In this document: positions 54,493 to 63,968 of the stretch, piece by piece
Layout of the letters: the number at the start of each line of letters is the position of its first letter
Numbering within the stretch: position 1 is the first letter of the stretch
Assembly: GCF_036880985.1 (NCBI RefSeq)
Contig: NZ_JBAJNO010000009.1
Span: forward strand, 2,826,501-2,890,500
Direction: 5' to 3'
Source: Limibacter armeniacum
GTDB lineage: Bacteria; Bacteroidota; Bacteroidia; Cytophagales; Flammeovirgaceae
Length of the DNA: 64,000 bases
Translations under genes and position numbers: made by a program
The notes under the pieces: model-generated
Database searches by the model: none
The model's input: only the letters and a program-made list of their open reading frames with translations
What the model was told of the DNA's origin: nothing

Positions 54493-56076
54493 ATGAGTAG
54501 TAAGCAAAACCTATATGTGGTTGGTTTTATTGCTAGCATACTGATCATTTTAGCGAATTTTTTGTATGCCCAATCACTAACAGAAAGTCAATGGGTTTAT
54601 CCATTGGACGACACATACATCCATATGTCGATTGGTAAAAATATTGCAAATCATGGAGTGTGGGGAGTAACCGCTAATCAGTTTGCACCTGCATCTTCAT
54701 CAATTCTTTATTCAATTCTAATGGCAGGGGGATTTGTATTCACAGATTCAATTTATTTGCCTATTTATTTAAATGTCATTGCCTTACTGTTACTTTTTGT
54801 CTGTTTGTATTTTGTGTCAAAAGGGTTGAAGTGGGAAAGAAGTACAGATTTGATAATGATTGCTGCAATAATCATTCTGGTACCAGTACATACATTAGTG
54901 CTTAGTGGTATGGAACATGTTTGGCAGTTAGCAATCAATGTGTTGGCATTTTATGTTTTAAGCAAATCGTTTGTTGAAGACAAGCAGCGAGGAGTCAGTA
55001 TTTTATTCGTTGGTATATTATTAACTTTTATCCGATTTGAAGGGCTGTTTATTACAGCTGTTGCTGCAAGTATATTCGTATTGCAGGGTAAGCACAAAAG
55101 CTGGATGCTACTCTCTTTGGGCGCACTTATCCCAATTGTAACCTATGGGGTGTTTGCCTATTTACAAGGAGGGTTTCCTGTGCCAAACTCAGTGCTTATT
55201 AAAGCAGATAAACCTACATTAGACCTTTTGGGAATGTTGAATTATGTACAAGTTTGGTTACGTAAAATGGAAGCGACCCACTACCTGTATGGTTTATTTA
55301 TGATGCTTTTCTTCTCTGTCAGTTACTTTGTTCATAGAGAGCAAAAGTTAGGTTTTTGGGGATACTATGCAATCTTGTTAGCAGGCACAACCGTATTGCA
55401 CCTGACATTTGCAAGAACAGGGTGGCTATATAGGTATGATGCCTATATTATTGCTTTGGCTGTCATTACAATAGTTGGAGTAGGGCAATCGTTAGCTGGT
55501 GAATTAAAAAAGCAGCACCTTTTCACTAAGCTAGCTTTGGGTTTTGGTGTCTTTTTACTGCTGCATCCGCTTTTAGTAAGAACAGGTCAAGCTTCGTTAG
55601 AAACTCCTCAAGCCAGTAAAAATATATATGAACAGCAAATCCAAATGGCAAAGTTTGTTCATGAGTATTTTGATGGAAAAGCGATTGCAGTGAATGATAT
55701 TGGAGCTGTAGCTTATTTCAATGATATTGAACTCTTGGATTTATATGGATTAGCCAGTATGGATATAGCCAGACTGAGAGCTTCCAAGCAATATAACAAA
55801 GCAGGAATTCAACAAGTGCTGTCTCAGCAGTCTCCTTCTTTGATGATTATTTATGATGGATGGTTTGAAGGGATGATCCCTGAAGGATGGCAAAAAGTTG
55901 GCGAATGGAAGATTAGTAATAATGTTATCTGTGCTTTTGAAAATGTGTCATTTTATGCGCCATCTGAGGAGCAGACAAGTGAGTTGAAATCTTACTTGAA
56001 AGCTTTTGAGGATAAGTTGCCTAGTGAAATTAATGTATCATATGTGTCTGAAACAGATCTATTGACACAGCAGTAA
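54493..56076 (+). CDS. GT-C membrane glycosyltransferase, AftB-like N-terminal motif
   Basis: The 527-residue protein has about ten transmembrane helices and a soluble C-terminal part of about 150 residues. The first periplasmic loop reads YPLDDTYIHMSIGKNIANHG (Asp39-Asp40) followed by an APASSSILYSILMAG segment. This matches the DDAYI-x-R-Y-N-L-G-pattern of the GT-C group that includes mycobacterial arabinofuranosyltransferase AftB (GT89). The group also has many unassigned members. With the arabinose-donor genes 11 kb away, transfer of a polyprenyl-phosphate-linked pentose is a reasonable hypothesis. Confidence 0.7.
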   Translation: MSSKQNLYVVGFIASILIILANFLYAQSLTESQWVYPLDDTYIHMSIGKNIANHGVWGVTANQFAPASSSILYSILMAGGFVFTDSIYLPIYLNVIALLLLFVCLYFVSKGLKWERSTDLIMIAAIIILVPVHTLVLSGMEHVWQLAINVLAFYVLSKSFVEDKQRGVSILFVGILLTFIRFEGLFITAVAASIFVLQGKHKSWMLLSLGALIPIVTYGVFAYLQGGFPVPNSVLIKADKPTLDLLGMLNYVQVWLRKMEATHYLYGLFMMLFFSVSYFVHREQKLGFWGYYAILLAGTTVLHLTFARTGWLYRYDAYIIALAVITIVGVGQSLAGELKKQHLFTKLALGFGVFLLLHPLLVRTGQASLETPQASKNIYEQQIQMAKFVHEYFDGKAIAVNDIGAVAYFNDIELLDLYGLASMDIARLRASKQYNKAGIQQVLSQQSPSLMIIYDGWFEGMIPEGWQKVGEWKISNNVICAFENVSFYAPSEEQTSELKSYLKAFEDKLPSEINVSYVSETDLLTQQ

Positions 56077-56173
56077 TAATTTTTCTATATTTCTAATTGC
56101 ATTGCTACTTATTAGGTATACTTAAAAAGTGTACCGAAAAAACGATACTGATATCCATTTTTTAATACAAGGT

Positions 56174-57418
56174 ATGGAAGTACAATTAACCCAAGAGAAA
56201 GAGAATAAAAGAAAATCAAGTTCAGGTGACGCACTGTCAATTGTTATGATCAGTATGTCGCGTTGGGATGGCCCCTTTTCTTCTGCATCAATATCCTTGG
56301 CAAAGGAGTTTGCCAAAACTCATAAAGTATATTATGTAGACCATCCACTTACATTGCTTGATATTTGGAAATCCAGAAAGTTACCGATGCTGAAGCATAG
56401 GTTGAAGGCTCTTTTTTTGGGAAAGGATTCTCTTACATCCATATCCAATAACCTTGCGGCTTTTTGTCCTTATTTTGTATTTCCTGTCAATTGGCTACCA
56501 AAGGGCTTTTTATATAAATGGGCAAACCAATTGAATAACTATATTTTTTTTAAATCACTAAAAAGACTTTTGAAAGAGGAAAAGGTTGAAGACTTTATAT
56601 TTTTCAACTCATATAATCCATTTTATGGATATGAACTTCCTGAAGATATTCGCCCTGCAAAGTTTGTGTACCAATCAAGGGATGACATCAGTGAATCGTT
56701 ATATGTGGCTAAACATGGGGTGACGTTGGAGAAGCAAGTTATCCTGAATGCGGATAAGGTAATGGCGACATCATCATACTTGGCTAGAAAGATTACACCA
56801 AAGAACGGTAAGTATGTACATCACTTACCTAATTCAGCAGATTTGTCGCTTTTTGACCATGAAGCATTGAAGTCTTGTCCAAAACCTGATGATATTGCTG
56901 CAATCACAAAACCGATTGTATTGTATACAGGAAATATTCAGCTCAGAATCAATTACGATTTGCTTTACAATACGGCATTGAACCATCCGGATAAACAGTT
57001 TGTAATGATAGGGCCTAGAAATGATAAAGGGCATCACAAGCTTGATTTTGACAGTTTATCTAATGTCTCTTTCTTGGGAGCAAAGCCAATCGATCAGTTG
57101 GGTTATTACATGGCGCATGCAGATTGTGCCATTATCCCTTTCAAATGCAATGAACTGACAAGAAGCATATATCCATTAAAAGTGAATGAGTATTTAGCAA
57201 TGGGCTTGCCAGTGGTCAGTACCAATTTCTCTGAAGATATCAGCAGGTTTGAAAAGGTGGTTTACTTGGCTGAAGATAGTGTGACATCTTTTTCAGATCT
57301 AATCAACCGTGCAATTGCTGAAAATGGAATGGTGAAAGTAGAGCAGCGAAAAGAAGTGGCTAAGCAAAATACATGGAGTAAGAGGGTAGAGCAGTTTTGG
57401 GAGTTGCTCGAAGCGTAA
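56174..57418 (+). CDS. Glycosyltransferase, GT-B fold (GT1/GT4 group)
   Basis: The GT-B enzyme has an N-terminal Rossmann domain (SIVMISMSRWDGPFSSASISLAKEF) and a C-terminal donor-sugar domain with IVLYTGNIQLRINYDLL, VSFLGAKPIDQLGYYM, the ADCAIIPFKCNELTRSIYPLKVNEYLAMGLPVVST segment and its Glu. The open frame reaches back to a GTG at 56129, but the ATG at 56174 (MEVQLTQ) with an AAGG 3 nt before it is the better start. It is cytoplasmic or peripheral and likely adds one sugar to the lipid-linked unit. Confidence 0.88.
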   Translation: MEVQLTQEKENKRKSSSGDALSIVMISMSRWDGPFSSASISLAKEFAKTHKVYYVDHPLTLLDIWKSRKLPMLKHRLKALFLGKDSLTSISNNLAAFCPYFVFPVNWLPKGFLYKWANQLNNYIFFKSLKRLLKEEKVEDFIFFNSYNPFYGYELPEDIRPAKFVYQSRDDISESLYVAKHGVTLEKQVILNADKVMATSSYLARKITPKNGKYVHHLPNSADLSLFDHEALKSCPKPDDIAAITKPIVLYTGNIQLRINYDLLYNTALNHPDKQFVMIGPRNDKGHHKLDFDSLSNVSFLGAKPIDQLGYYMAHADCAIIPFKCNELTRSIYPLKVNEYLAMGLPVVSTNFSEDISRFEKVVYLAEDSVTSFSDLINRAIAENGMVKVEQRKEVAKQNTWSKRVEQFWELLEA

Positions 57419-57442
57419 TATTATATCAAATATAAAGTCAAT

Positions 57443-57486
57443 AAGCCCCTGTTTTGGTCTTTGTTAGCCAAGACAGGGGCTTGTTG
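57443..57486 (+). terminator. Terminator-like hairpin after the GT gene
   Basis: Stem aagcccctgt / acaggggctt with an inner ttgg/ccaa pairing; the T-run is weak (ttgttgtt). Confidence 0.6.
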
Positions 57487-57572
57487 TTATGAATTAGACC
57501 TATATTCGAATAAAGCGCTCGTAATATGTTGTGAAACTGCATAGCAGCATACTGAGATTTGGAAAGGATGAT

Positions 57573-57580
57573 TAACTTTG
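57573..57580 (+). promoter_or_regulatory. Candidate upstream -7 box of lepA
   Basis: TAACTTTG followed by CA is a very good match to the Bacteroidota TAnnTTTG box. It would give a leader of about 60 nt. Confidence 0.5.
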
Positions 57581-57604
57581 CACACCTTTTTTAGTGAAAG
57601 GATG

Positions 57605-57639
57605 TTTTGCTATAAAGTGACCCTTTTTTCATAAATTTG
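57605..57639 (+). promoter_or_regulatory. Candidate proximal lepA promoter (TTTTG-N22-TAAATTTG)
   Basis: TTTTG at 57605-57609 and TAAATTTG at 57632-57639 fit the Bacteroidota -33/-7 pair with 22-nt spacing. Transcription would then begin about at the lepA ATG (57645), giving a leaderless or nearly leaderless mRNA. Confidence 0.45.
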
Positions 57640-57644
57640 CCGAC

Positions 57645-59435
57645 ATGAAGAACATAAGGAATTTCTGTATTATCGCACATATAGACCACGGTAAGAGTAC
57701 ACTTGCCGACAGGTTGCTTCAGGCTACGAATACCGTTACGGAGCGTGAGCTGAAGGAGCAATTGCTGGATGATATGGATCTTGAGCGTGAGCGTGGCATC
57801 ACAATCAAGAGTCATGCTATCCAAATGGATTACGAACAAGATGGGGAGAAGTATATATTAAACCTGATTGACACTCCAGGTCACGTTGACTTTTCATATG
57901 AGGTATCAAGATCAATTGCAGCTTGTGAAGGAGCACTGCTAATTGTAGATGCATCGCAAGGTATCGAGGCTCAGACGATCTCCAACCTGTACCTGGCTCT
58001 CGAGCATGACCTGACTATTATTCCGGTACTGAATAAAATTGACTTGCCTCATGCAGACCCAGAAGTGGTGGCTGAGCAAATCATGGACTTGATTGCTTGT
58101 GACTATGAGGATATCATCCACGCCAGTGGTAAAACTGGTTTGGGAGTAGAAAATATTCTAAAAGCAATTATTGATCGTATTCCTGCACCAGAAGGAGATC
58201 CTGAGGCACCGCTTCAAGCACTTATCTTTGATTCAGTTTATAACCCATTCAGAGGGGTGGAGGTTTACTTCCGTGTTATGAATGGACAGATGACCAAAGG
58301 GGATCATGTAAAGTTTGTCAATACCCGTAAGCAGTATCATGCGGATGAAATTGGGTCACTGAAGCTGAAACAGCAACCGAGAGAGATTGTCTCAACCGGA
58401 GATGTAGGGTATCTGATATCTGGTATCAAAGAAGCAAAAGAGGTAAAAGTTGGTGATACAATCACACATGTAGATAAGTCATGTGAAAAATCTATCGCAG
58501 GTTTTGAAGATGTGAAGCCAATGGTATTTGCAGGTATATACCCTGTGGATACACAAGACTTTGAGGAGCTGCGTTCATCAATGGAAAAACTTCAGCTGAA
58601 TGATGCATCCCTTGTGTGGGAACCAGAAACTTCAGCGGCTTTGGGCTTTGGTTTCCGTTGTGGTTTCTTGGGAATGCTACACCTTGAGATTGTACAGGAA
58701 CGTTTGGAGCGTGAGTTTGATATGACTGTTATTACAACGGCTCCTTCCGTACAGTATCATGCCTACTTGACCAAGAATGATGAGAGAGTAGTGGTAAATG
58801 CACCATCTGATTTGCCTGATCCAAGTAAGCTTGACAGAATCGAAGAGCCATTTATCAAAGCAAATATTATCACGAAAGCGGACTTTGTAGGACCAGTTAT
58901 TTCCCTTTGTATGGATAGAAGGGGTACGCTGATGAGTCAGACTTACCTGACAACAGACCGTGTAGAGCTAGTGTTTGAGATTCCGTTGGCGGAGGTTGTA
59001 TTTGACTTCTTTGACAGACTGAAGACTATTTCCAAAGGTTATGCTTCATTTGACTATGAGTTGATCGGCTTCAGAGCTTCTAAACTTGTCAAGTTGGATA
59101 TCCTTTTGAATAATGATCCAGTTGATGCTTTCTGTGCGATTGTACATAGAGACAGAGCATATGAAAGAGGAAAACGTGTTTGTGAAAAGCTGAAGGAGGT
59201 AATCCCAAGACAGCAGTTTGAGATTCCGATTCAGTCAGCAATTGGTAATAAGGTAATCTCGAGAGAAACAATCCGTGCGCTTCGTAAGAACGTAATTGCC
59301 AAGTGTTATGGTGGTGATATCTCCCGTAAGCGTAAGCTTTTAGAGAAACAGAAGAAAGGTAAAAAGAGAATGCGTCAGTTGGGTAACGTTGAGGTTACAC
59401 AGGAAGCATTCATGGCAGTACTTTCTGTGGACTAA
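57645..59435 (+). CDS. lepA: Elongation factor 4 (LepA GTPase)
   Basis: The 596-residue translational GTPase has G1 [16 protein letters not shown]2 ERGITIKS, G3 DTPGHVDF and G4 NKIDLP, followed by domains II and III. It carries the LepA-specific C-terminal domain ([44 protein letters not shown]). It acts on the ribosome to relieve stalled or mis-translocated states. The length is standard. It is monocistronic between two terminators. Confidence 0.98.
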   Translation: MKNIRNFCIIAHIDHGKSTLADRLLQATNTVTERELKEQLLDDMDLERERGITIKSHAIQMDYEQDGEKYILNLIDTPGHVDFSYEVSRSIAACEGALLIVDASQGIEAQTISNLYLALEHDLTIIPVLNKIDLPHADPEVVAEQIMDLIACDYEDIIHASGKTGLGVENILKAIIDRIPAPEGDPEAPLQALIFDSVYNPFRGVEVYFRVMNGQMTKGDHVKFVNTRKQYHADEIGSLKLKQQPREIVSTGDVGYLISGIKEAKEVKVGDTITHVDKSCEKSIAGFEDVKPMVFAGIYPVDTQDFEELRSSMEKLQLNDASLVWEPETSAALGFGFRCGFLGMLHLEIVQERLEREFDMTVITTAPSVQYHAYLTKNDERVVVNAPSDLPDPSKLDRIEEPFIKANIITKADFVGPVISLCMDRRGTLMSQTYLTTDRVELVFEIPLAEVVFDFFDRLKTISKGYASFDYELIGFRASKLVKLDILLNNDPVDAFCAIVHRDRAYERGKRVCEKLKEVIPRQQFEIPIQSAIGNKVISRETIRALRKNVIAKCYGGDISRKRKLLEKQKKGKKRMRQLGNVEVTQEAFMAVLSVD

Positions 59436-59454
59436 TCTCCATAGTATAAAGCAT

Positions 59455-59493
59455 AAAAAAGCACTTCAGAACATGTTCCGAAGTGCTTTTTTT
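59455..59493. terminator. Bidirectional terminator of lepA and the convergent membrane-protein gene
   Basis: Stem aaaaaagcacttc / gaagtgcttttttt has A6 on the left and T7 on the right, so it acts on both strands. Confidence 0.9.
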
Positions 59494-59507
59494 ATTTGGT
59501 GGCATTT

Positions 59508-60917
59508 CTAATTTTTCAGTTTATATACACCATTGAGATTAGGGTCTTTGACATACTTTTCAGCCAAAATAGGGGCATGAATAAAAAGCTGTTCTGCAAG
59601 TCCATGTTGGTCAATGATTACCTCAGGAATGTCTTTTTCAAATTCTTTGTAAACTGCACTGATAATGGCATAGTTGTTCAGTTTGCTCAAGTGTTTTTGA
59701 GATAAATCCCAATTATAGTATTTAGTGGCAAGTGTGTTGTTTTTATAATAAGAGATGTCTTCTCCCAGTACAAGCAGCTTTTTCCCTTTGATAGCTTTCC
59801 CGATTTGATCTTCTGTAGCGATGTAATTCTTATAGTCGACAAAGCTATCACTTGGAATAGATCGGTGATAAGAAAGATACATAAGTGCAACAATGGCACC
59901 ACTGCTGACTAAGAATGTGAGTTCAGCAAAGAGCTTTCTCCTTTGAATAAGTAAGAAGTGAGTCCCGAAGAAACTTAAGGCTGGAACAAATAGGATCAGC
60001 TGGTAAGGGGCTAGGTCTACCGAGAAAAAGACTGCGGCAGCAGCTGTTGCTACCCAAATCAGCATGATTTGTTGACAACTTACCTGAAAGTTTACAAAGT
60101 TGCGATCCGTGAAAGTTCTGAAAATAGCCAGTGTCAGAAAAATTCCGGGAGCGATACAGAGCCTTATAATTTCAGGTAAGGTGATGTACTTGACTGTAGG
60201 AAGGCTGAAGTAAGAGTAAACATACTGGTTGAGGAATTCTTGTAATCCATCATTGAAAAATGGATAACTCATATAGAATACAATCACCAGTACAAATCCA
60301 TAGATCGCTAAGAAAAGTTTTCTAATGGATGAAATACGGAAAGAGGCCAAGGAAAGGATAGCCATTGCCAGAAAGAAAATACTAGGGATGTAGATCAGTG
60401 TAGCTACACCTGTCCATGCTCCTATACTAAATACTTCCTGATCGAGACTTCGGTTGTCTAGCCTGATTACACTTCGTAATACTTGAAGAAGGAAAGATAA
60501 CGCAATAAGTACTGGAGGTAGGGTCAGAAAGTCAAAGCTCATGCACATGAAGATCACATACAGAACCGCTGGAATGTAGTTCTTTTGGTTATAAATGTTA
60601 TTTCTGAGCAGTGTACGGTTGAATATGTATGCTTGGTGCATTACCAGCAATATAGATAGCAATTGCATCAGCCACTGAGATTTCCCTCCAATATTGAACA
60701 GAATCCAGTATATACCTGCTGCCAGAGGTCCGGTATTGTCCCAGACATCCAAATACATTTTTTTACCATTGGCTAGCGCTTCTCCAAGAGTCATCCAGCC
60801 AATTTCAGGAAGGGTAATATCGATGCCACCCAAGATAAGGGGCAATCGAATCGCTAGCAGAATCAGCAAAGCACCGATGATTCTGATAGGGTCATTGATT
60901 TTAAAAAACTCCAGCAA
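59508..60917 (-). CDS. GT-C-like integral membrane protein, hypothetical
   Basis: The 469-residue protein has about ten transmembrane helices and a roughly 100-residue soluble C-terminus. The first loop, LPEIGWMTLGEALANGKKMYLDVWDNTGPL (split here for reading: LPEIGWMTLGEALAN then GKKMYLDVWDNTGPL, residues 36-65), has the Glu, Gly-Lys and Tyr-x-D-x-x-D pattern of GT-C-like membrane proteins that often read lipid-linked sugars. No named family is claimed. It resembles proteins found near rbfA in related genomes only by context. Confidence 0.6.
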   Translation of the reverse strand: MLEFFKINDPIRIIGALLILLAIRLPLILGGIDITLPEIGWMTLGEALANGKKMYLDVWDNTGPLAAGIYWILFNIGGKSQWLMQLLSILLVMHQAYIFNRTLLRNNIYNQKNYIPAVLYVIFMCMSFDFLTLPPVLIALSFLLQVLRSVIRLDNRSLDQEVFSIGAWTGVATLIYIPSIFFLAMAILSLASFRISSIRKLFLAIYGFVLVIVFYMSYPFFNDGLQEFLNQYVYSYFSLPTVKYITLPEIIRLCIAPGIFLTLAIFRTFTDRNFVNFQVSCQQIMLIWVATAAAAVFFSVDLAPYQLILFVPALSFFGTHFLLIQRRKLFAELTFLVSSGAIVALMYLSYHRSIPSDSFVDYKNYIATEDQIGKAIKGKKLLVLGEDISYYKNNTLATKYYNWDLSQKHLSKLNNYAIISAVYKEFEKDIPEVIIDQHGLAEQLFIHAPILAEKYVKDPNLNGVYKLKN

Positions 60918-60955
60918 GGTTATCTGTCAGGTTTAGTTTCTTATGTAAATATAAT

Positions 60956-60997
60956 GCCGGCTGCAATAGCTCAAATGTATGAGTGCTTGCAACCGGC
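60956..60997. other. Long imperfect hairpin without T-tract
   Basis: gccgg-c-tgcaa pairs with ttgca-a-ccggc and continues inward through agctca/tgagtgct, making a stem of about 17 pairs with few mismatches. There is no T-run on either side, so it is not a normal intrinsic terminator. It lies between the rbfA stop and the next start on the minus strand. Confidence 0.45.
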
Positions 60998-61010
60998 AAG
61001 TATCGTTTGC

Positions 61011-61406
61011 TTATTTATTGTAAGTGCTGTCGTCATCCTCGTCCTTGTCATCAGCAGGAGGAATATCCAGATCTTCAAAAAGCTTGTCAATTTTGGCTGC
61101 TACTTCTTGTGTATCATCATAATAGAAGTTCAGGTCTGGAATAATTCTAGCCTGATGACGAATACGCTGTGCCAGCATTTGTCGAACTTGCTTCTTATGT
61201 TGATTAATCTCTTCAATCATAGCCTGCTTGTCGTCTACAAGCATAAAGCTCAAATAGACTTTGGCTAGACTTAGGTCAGGTGTTACAGAAACTTGAGTTA
61301 CTGTAATGAATGCTCCGCCAAACATGCTATTGGCATTCTGCTGAAAAATCTCGCCAAGATCCTTTTGTATGAGTCTTGAAAACTTTTGTTGTCTTTTACT
61401 ATCCAT
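61011..61406 (-). CDS. rbfA: Ribosome-binding factor A
   Basis: The 131-residue protein has the RbfA KH-like core: RLIQKDLGEIFQQNA, ITVTQVSVTPDLSLAKVYLSFM, the MLAQRIRHQARIIPDLNFYYDDT segment, and an acidic tail (DDKDEDDDS). RbfA assists late 30S maturation by binding the 16S 5' helix region. It lies 93 nt upstream of the membrane-protein gene on the same strand and 46 nt after the DUF3137 gene, so a three-gene operon is possible. Confidence 0.95.
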   Translation of the reverse strand: MDSKRQQKFSRLIQKDLGEIFQQNANSMFGGAFITVTQVSVTPDLSLAKVYLSFMLVDDKQAMIEEINQHKKQVRQMLAQRIRHQARIIPDLNFYYDDTQEVAAKIDKLFEDLDIPPADDKDEDDDSTYNK

Positions 61407-61452
61407 AACTGTTCCTTTTTAGCATTGTAGCTGCTGCAAGCAAGAAATGATG

Positions 61453-62658
61453 TTACTCGTCATGTTCCTGATCCCAGTCAGCCAATAAGTCGGAGATCCC
61501 ATGTTGATCAAAATCTTCTTCTTCATCAAACTCATCGTCCTCTTGCAAGCCATCGTCCTCTGGGTAGTCTTCCTGTTCAAATTGTACAGGAGGGATATCA
61601 AAGGATGTTTGGGCTGGGGTATGTATGTATGATGAAGGCTCATCCTCAGATGAAGATAAATCTAGTCCATCTATATTCAGATCATGAATCAAGGTGAATA
61701 TATAAAGCATCTCCTTGTAAAATTCCTCTATAAAGCGAGGATTGTAGAGAGGTTTGGTAGTATCTACCTTAAACAGCTCTTTCCGCAAATCTACGGCAAC
61801 GCTTATTTTATTACCAATCAGAGCGCAATAAACCTTCGCTCCACTTCTCTTTTTTAACAGCAGCATCTTCTCCATAAGTTCTTCTGTCAGGATTTCCTCA
61901 CCTTCCAGCGCATCATCCGCATATACAACGTAGTGTTGACGGAACTTATGGTTCTTAGGGTGTATGTATTTCCCTCTTAGTAGGTTGTTCTGCTGTACGA
62001 TTCTTCCGGCATGGCCAAGGTGGCGCTGTAAAGTATCCGGAAAAATAAAGGTACTGCCTTCAAATACTTTCGGGTACTCTCCTTGAAGAAAAATACCATG
62101 AAACACAGTTTCCCATCTTTCTTTTTTAGGGAAAAGAAATCTGATGGCTGCATCCCAAGGTGAGTCAGCTGTTTTACTAATGGTTTCTATCCGGTTTTTT
62201 ACCTCAATTTCAGATAATGAAATCGGGACACCATCAATTGTTCCTTGTATCAGGTCATCACCTCCATAGTATTCAGGTTGTAGCGGGAAAAGGTGGCTTT
62301 CCTGCCAGGAGTTGAATGGAACAAACTTGTCTGGGTAATACAGAAGAGATGCGTCCATAAATGAGAGCATTCTCTTAACTACTTTTTCTTTGTATTCTCC
62401 CGGAATTTCTGGAGCGTTGAACTCTTTTAAATAAATCCAGTAAGCAACTGGTGGTGTTACAATTCCTATAAAAAGAATGGTATAGGGATGCAGAATATTT
62501 AGTGAAACAGCAGCCCAAGTCATAAAAATCAGCAAAAGGGTGATGCCGCCTACTTCCAGCCGTTTGTTGTGCATACTCCTGCGACGCTCTTCAAGGTCTT
62601 GCAGGTCTGCTTGTACATGTTCAGTAAAATGGTTTTTGAATTCCTCTAAGGTCCTCAT
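61453..62658 (-). CDS. DUF3137 family membrane protein with acidic tail
   Basis: The 401-residue protein has two transmembrane helices near the N-terminus (about 37-52 and 56-74) and then a large soluble domain. FHGIFLQGEYPKVFEGSTFIFPD and the QHYVVYADDALEGEEILTEELMEKML stretch are typical of DUF3137 proteins. The last 60 residues are strongly acidic (QEDYPEDDGLQEDDEFDEEEDFD). The function of DUF3137 is unknown. It may lead the operon with rbfA. Confidence 0.85.
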   Translation of the reverse strand: MRTLEEFKNHFTEHVQADLQDLEERRRSMHNKRLEVGGITLLLIFMTWAAVSLNILHPYTILFIGIVTPPVAYWIYLKEFNAPEIPGEYKEKVVKRMLSFMDASLLYYPDKFVPFNSWQESHLFPLQPEYYGGDDLIQGTIDGVPISLSEIEVKNRIETISKTADSPWDAAIRFLFPKKERWETVFHGIFLQGEYPKVFEGSTFIFPDTLQRHLGHAGRIVQQNNLLRGKYIHPKNHKFRQHYVVYADDALEGEEILTEELMEKMLLLKKRSGAKVYCALIGNKISVAVDLRKELFKVDTTKPLYNPRFIEEFYKEMLYIFTLIHDLNIDGLDLSSSEDEPSSYIHTPAQTSFDIPPVQFEQEDYPEDDGLQEDDEFDEEEDFDQHGISDLLADWDQEHDE

Positions 62659-62822
62659 AGTTGCATATTGAATTGGGCCAAGATACAGCTTTCACCGTTA
62701 TGGCGGAATCTTTTAGCAGCTTAGAGGCTGAATATAGTTATATTGCGCCATCCTGAAAAGTCAATTTAGGGATAGAAAGTGTAATTCAACCGATCAAAAT
62801 AACTGGACTACAAGCAACCGTC

Positions 62823-63956
62823 ATGATGAAAATCGGATTCGAGGCCAAACGGGTTTTCAATAACTATACTGGACTGGGCAATTACTGCCGAACACTATTA
62901 GAGAATATAGCGGAGCTTCACCATGATGAAGTAGAAAGTCACCTTTTTACCCCAAGAATTCAGGACAATGCCAGAACACACCATTTTTTGGATAGTGGAG
63001 ACTATCATCTGCATTTGCCAAAAGGAGCTTTCAAAACTTATTGGCGTACGGCAGGGGTTGTAAAAGACCTTCAGCAGGAGGGAATCGAGCTATTCCATGG
63101 TTTGAGTCATGAATTGCCTGTCGGAATACGGAAATCAGGAGTGAAAAGTGTAGTCACTATCCATGACTTGATATTCAGGCATTATCCTAAGCAGTACAAT
63201 CGTATGGATAACCTGATCTATGATGTCAAATTCAAGTATGCTTGTGAAAATGCTGACAAGGTGGTTGCCATCAGCGAATGTACCAAAAATGATATCATTG
63301 ATTTTTATGGTATTGACCCAGCAAAGATTGAAGTGATTTATCAGACTTGCGATGATTCATTTAGAGGAGAAGTAGCCTCGGAGCAGAGGGCTAAAGCCGT
63401 TTACAGATATGGATTACCTACAGAGTTTATTCTTTATGTAGGTTCAATCATCCCAAGGAAAAAGCTGAAGGCAATAGTGGAAGCCTTATATACCATGCCT
63501 GAAAGTGAACGTGTCCCATTGGTAGCAATCGGTGCGGGAGGTCCATACAAGGATGAGATTCTGTCTTTTGTACAGGAACATAAATTGGAGAAATGGGTCT
63601 ATTTTCCAGAGAAAGTGGCTTTTTCCGATTTTCCTGCACTTTATCAGCAAGCACAGGCTTTCATTTATCCGTCTATTTATGAAGGCTTTGGCATACCGAT
63701 TATAGAAGCGTTGTTTAGTCAAACACCTGTCATTACTTCCAACCTCTCTTGTTTGCCTGAAGCAGCAGGACCTGATGCCTGTTATGTAGATCCTTATCAA
63801 CCGGAAAGTGTTGCAGAAGGCATTCGTAAAGTAGTACAGGAGCAGTCATTGAGAGAAAGTATGATTGAAAAAGGGTTGGCTTATGTTCAGCGTTTTGATA
63901 AAGCTATTGTAACAGCACAAATGGTCAATTTGTATAAAGAAGTATTGGACAGTTAA
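62823..63956 (+). CDS. Glycosyltransferase family 4 (GT-B fold)
   Basis: The 377-residue protein starts KIGFEAKRVFNNYTGLGNYCRTLLENI, the N-terminal domain of GT4 enzymes. It includes SVVTIHDLIFRHYPKQY and VVAISECTKNDIIDFYG, and the donor-binding half LPTEFILYVGSIIPRKKLKAIVEAL, then IYPSIYEGFGIPIIEALFSQTPVITS with the E-x7-E motif. ATG-ATG at the start allows a one-codon choice. Its acceptor is unknown. It lies outside the main EPS block but could feed the same or a different glycan. Confidence 0.9.
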   Translation: MMKIGFEAKRVFNNYTGLGNYCRTLLENIAELHHDEVESHLFTPRIQDNARTHHFLDSGDYHLHLPKGAFKTYWRTAGVVKDLQQEGIELFHGLSHELPVGIRKSGVKSVVTIHDLIFRHYPKQYNRMDNLIYDVKFKYACENADKVVAISECTKNDIIDFYGIDPAKIEVIYQTCDDSFRGEVASEQRAKAVYRYGLPTEFILYVGSIIPRKKLKAIVEALYTMPESERVPLVAIGAGGPYKDEILSFVQEHKLEKWVYFPEKVAFSDFPALYQQAQAFIYPSIYEGFGIPIIEALFSQTPVITSNLSCLPEAAGPDACYVDPYQPESVAEGIRKVVQEQSLRESMIEKGLAYVQRFDKAIVTAQMVNLYKEVLDS

Positions 63957-63968
63957 TACCAAAAACTT

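Noticed and set aside
17532-57418. Polysaccharide-utilisation locus (PUL)
   Set aside because: There is no SusC/SusD pair, hybrid two-component or importer gene; the presence of PGT, Wzx, Wzy-like and Wzc-like genes marks a biosynthetic locus instead.
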